NCBI GenBank assembly: GCA_964639275.1
Contig: CAZXCQ010000070.1
Span: 1 to 23,955, forward strand
Direction of reading: 5' to 3'
Source: CAZXCQ01 sp964639275
GTDB lineage: Bacteria; Desulfobacterota; DSM-4660; Desulfatiglandales; Desulfatiglandaceae
DNA length: 23,955 bases
The first letter of the stretch is position 1, and the number at the start of each line of letters is the position of its first letter. The position numbers and the translations under genes are program-made. The notes under the pieces are model-generated. The model had not been told where the DNA came from. It ran no database searches and saw nothing but the letters and a program-made list of their open reading frames with translations. Shown here one piece after another: positions 23,646 through 23,955 of the stretch.

Positions 23646-23955
23646 GTACCCTCAAAATGAAAAACTCATACTTATTTGGGTCTTAAATACTATGACAGAG
23701 ACCGTGATTCTTGCTAGACCTTGAACCTTTGCGCCTCTTTGTCATTCCGGCCCCGTATCAAATACGGGATAAACTCCAGCCGGAATCCAGAAATACCATC
23801 ACGTGAGCACAGTTCAACTGAGAAATATGTCACCGAATTTACGGGACGAAGCACTTAGGGCTTGCGCAGAAATGACTTCACATTTTCGCATCCCATCTTT
23901 GGGTCATCTTCGGCCGCACCTCAATCGCAAGATCCTCGAAATAGTACTACTATTC
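23646..23955. other. Gene-free right end of the window
   Basis: No open reading frame here looks real. The stretch holds the presumed leader and promoter of the histidine kinase (A/T-rich, no confident -35/-10 pair), the second copy of the palindromic repeat (23744-23787), and about 170 further bases in which I recognise nothing. The last bases could belong to a gene that continues outside the window. Confidence 0.5.
23744..23787 (-). repeat. 44-bp palindromic repeat, copy B (inverted)
   Basis: Reverse complement of copy A (19661-19704), 43 of 44 bases identical; the one difference lies in the central loop. It sits about 114 bases upstream of the histidine kinase start, so the two copies bracket only that gene. 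Confidence 0.9.

Noticed and set aside
19661..23787. CRISPR array or composite transposon from the repeated 44-mer
   Set aside because: Only two copies 4 kb apart in opposite orientation, no regular spacers and no transposase between them.
23880..23955. End of a further gene at the right edge
   Set aside because: Short open stretches exist on the minus strand, but none shows a recognisable protein motif, so no gene is called.

Overview
The window reads as one catabolic neighbourhood from an anaerobic bacterium, most likely a member of the Desulfobacterota (old Deltaproteobacteria). That placement is an inference. It rests on the large PAS histidine kinase beginning with the MAKKPTYEELE leader often seen in that group, several Fe-S flavoenzymes without oxygenases, a tandem universal stress protein and scattered palindromic intergenic repeats. 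There are 17 convincing protein genes, no RNA gene, no CRISPR array and no intact transposase.

Plus strand, 165-5185: three tightly packed genes encode the oxamate carbamoyltransferase set AllH (DUF2877), FdrA/AllF and AllG (DUF1116). After a strong hairpin comes a small protein with a duplicated ferredoxin-like (dimeric alpha-beta barrel) half. These genes converge on the rest of the cluster with only 40 bp between stop codons.

Minus strand, 19349 down to 5226: about 14 kb of co-oriented genes. In reading order they are a PreA/dihydropyrimidine dehydrogenase-like reductase, a fosmidomycin-resistance-type MFS exporter, a tandem UspA protein, an Old Yellow Enzyme-type Fe-S flavoprotein overlapping by four bases a dihydroorotase/allantoinase-type cyclic amidohydrolase, a complete branched-chain-amino-acid-type ABC importer (binding protein, LivH, LivM, LivG, LivF), a second PreA-like reductase and a fold-type-II PLP enzyme.

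Minus strand, 23630-20118: a six-PAS hybrid histidine kinase, bracketed by two inverted copies of a 44-bp palindromic repeat (43/44 identical).

Taken together the parts suggest uptake of an N-heterocyclic or ureido compound by the ABC importer, reduction by the PreA-like and/or OYE-like enzymes, and ring opening by the cyclic amidohydrolase to an N-carbamoyl compound. The carbamoyl group would then go to phosphate through AllFGH, giving carbamoyl phosphate and hence possibly ATP, and the PLP enzyme would process the released amino compound. The family assignments are well supported. The pathway and its substrate are inference, and the canonical allantoin genes (allC, allD) and a carbamate kinase are not in this window.
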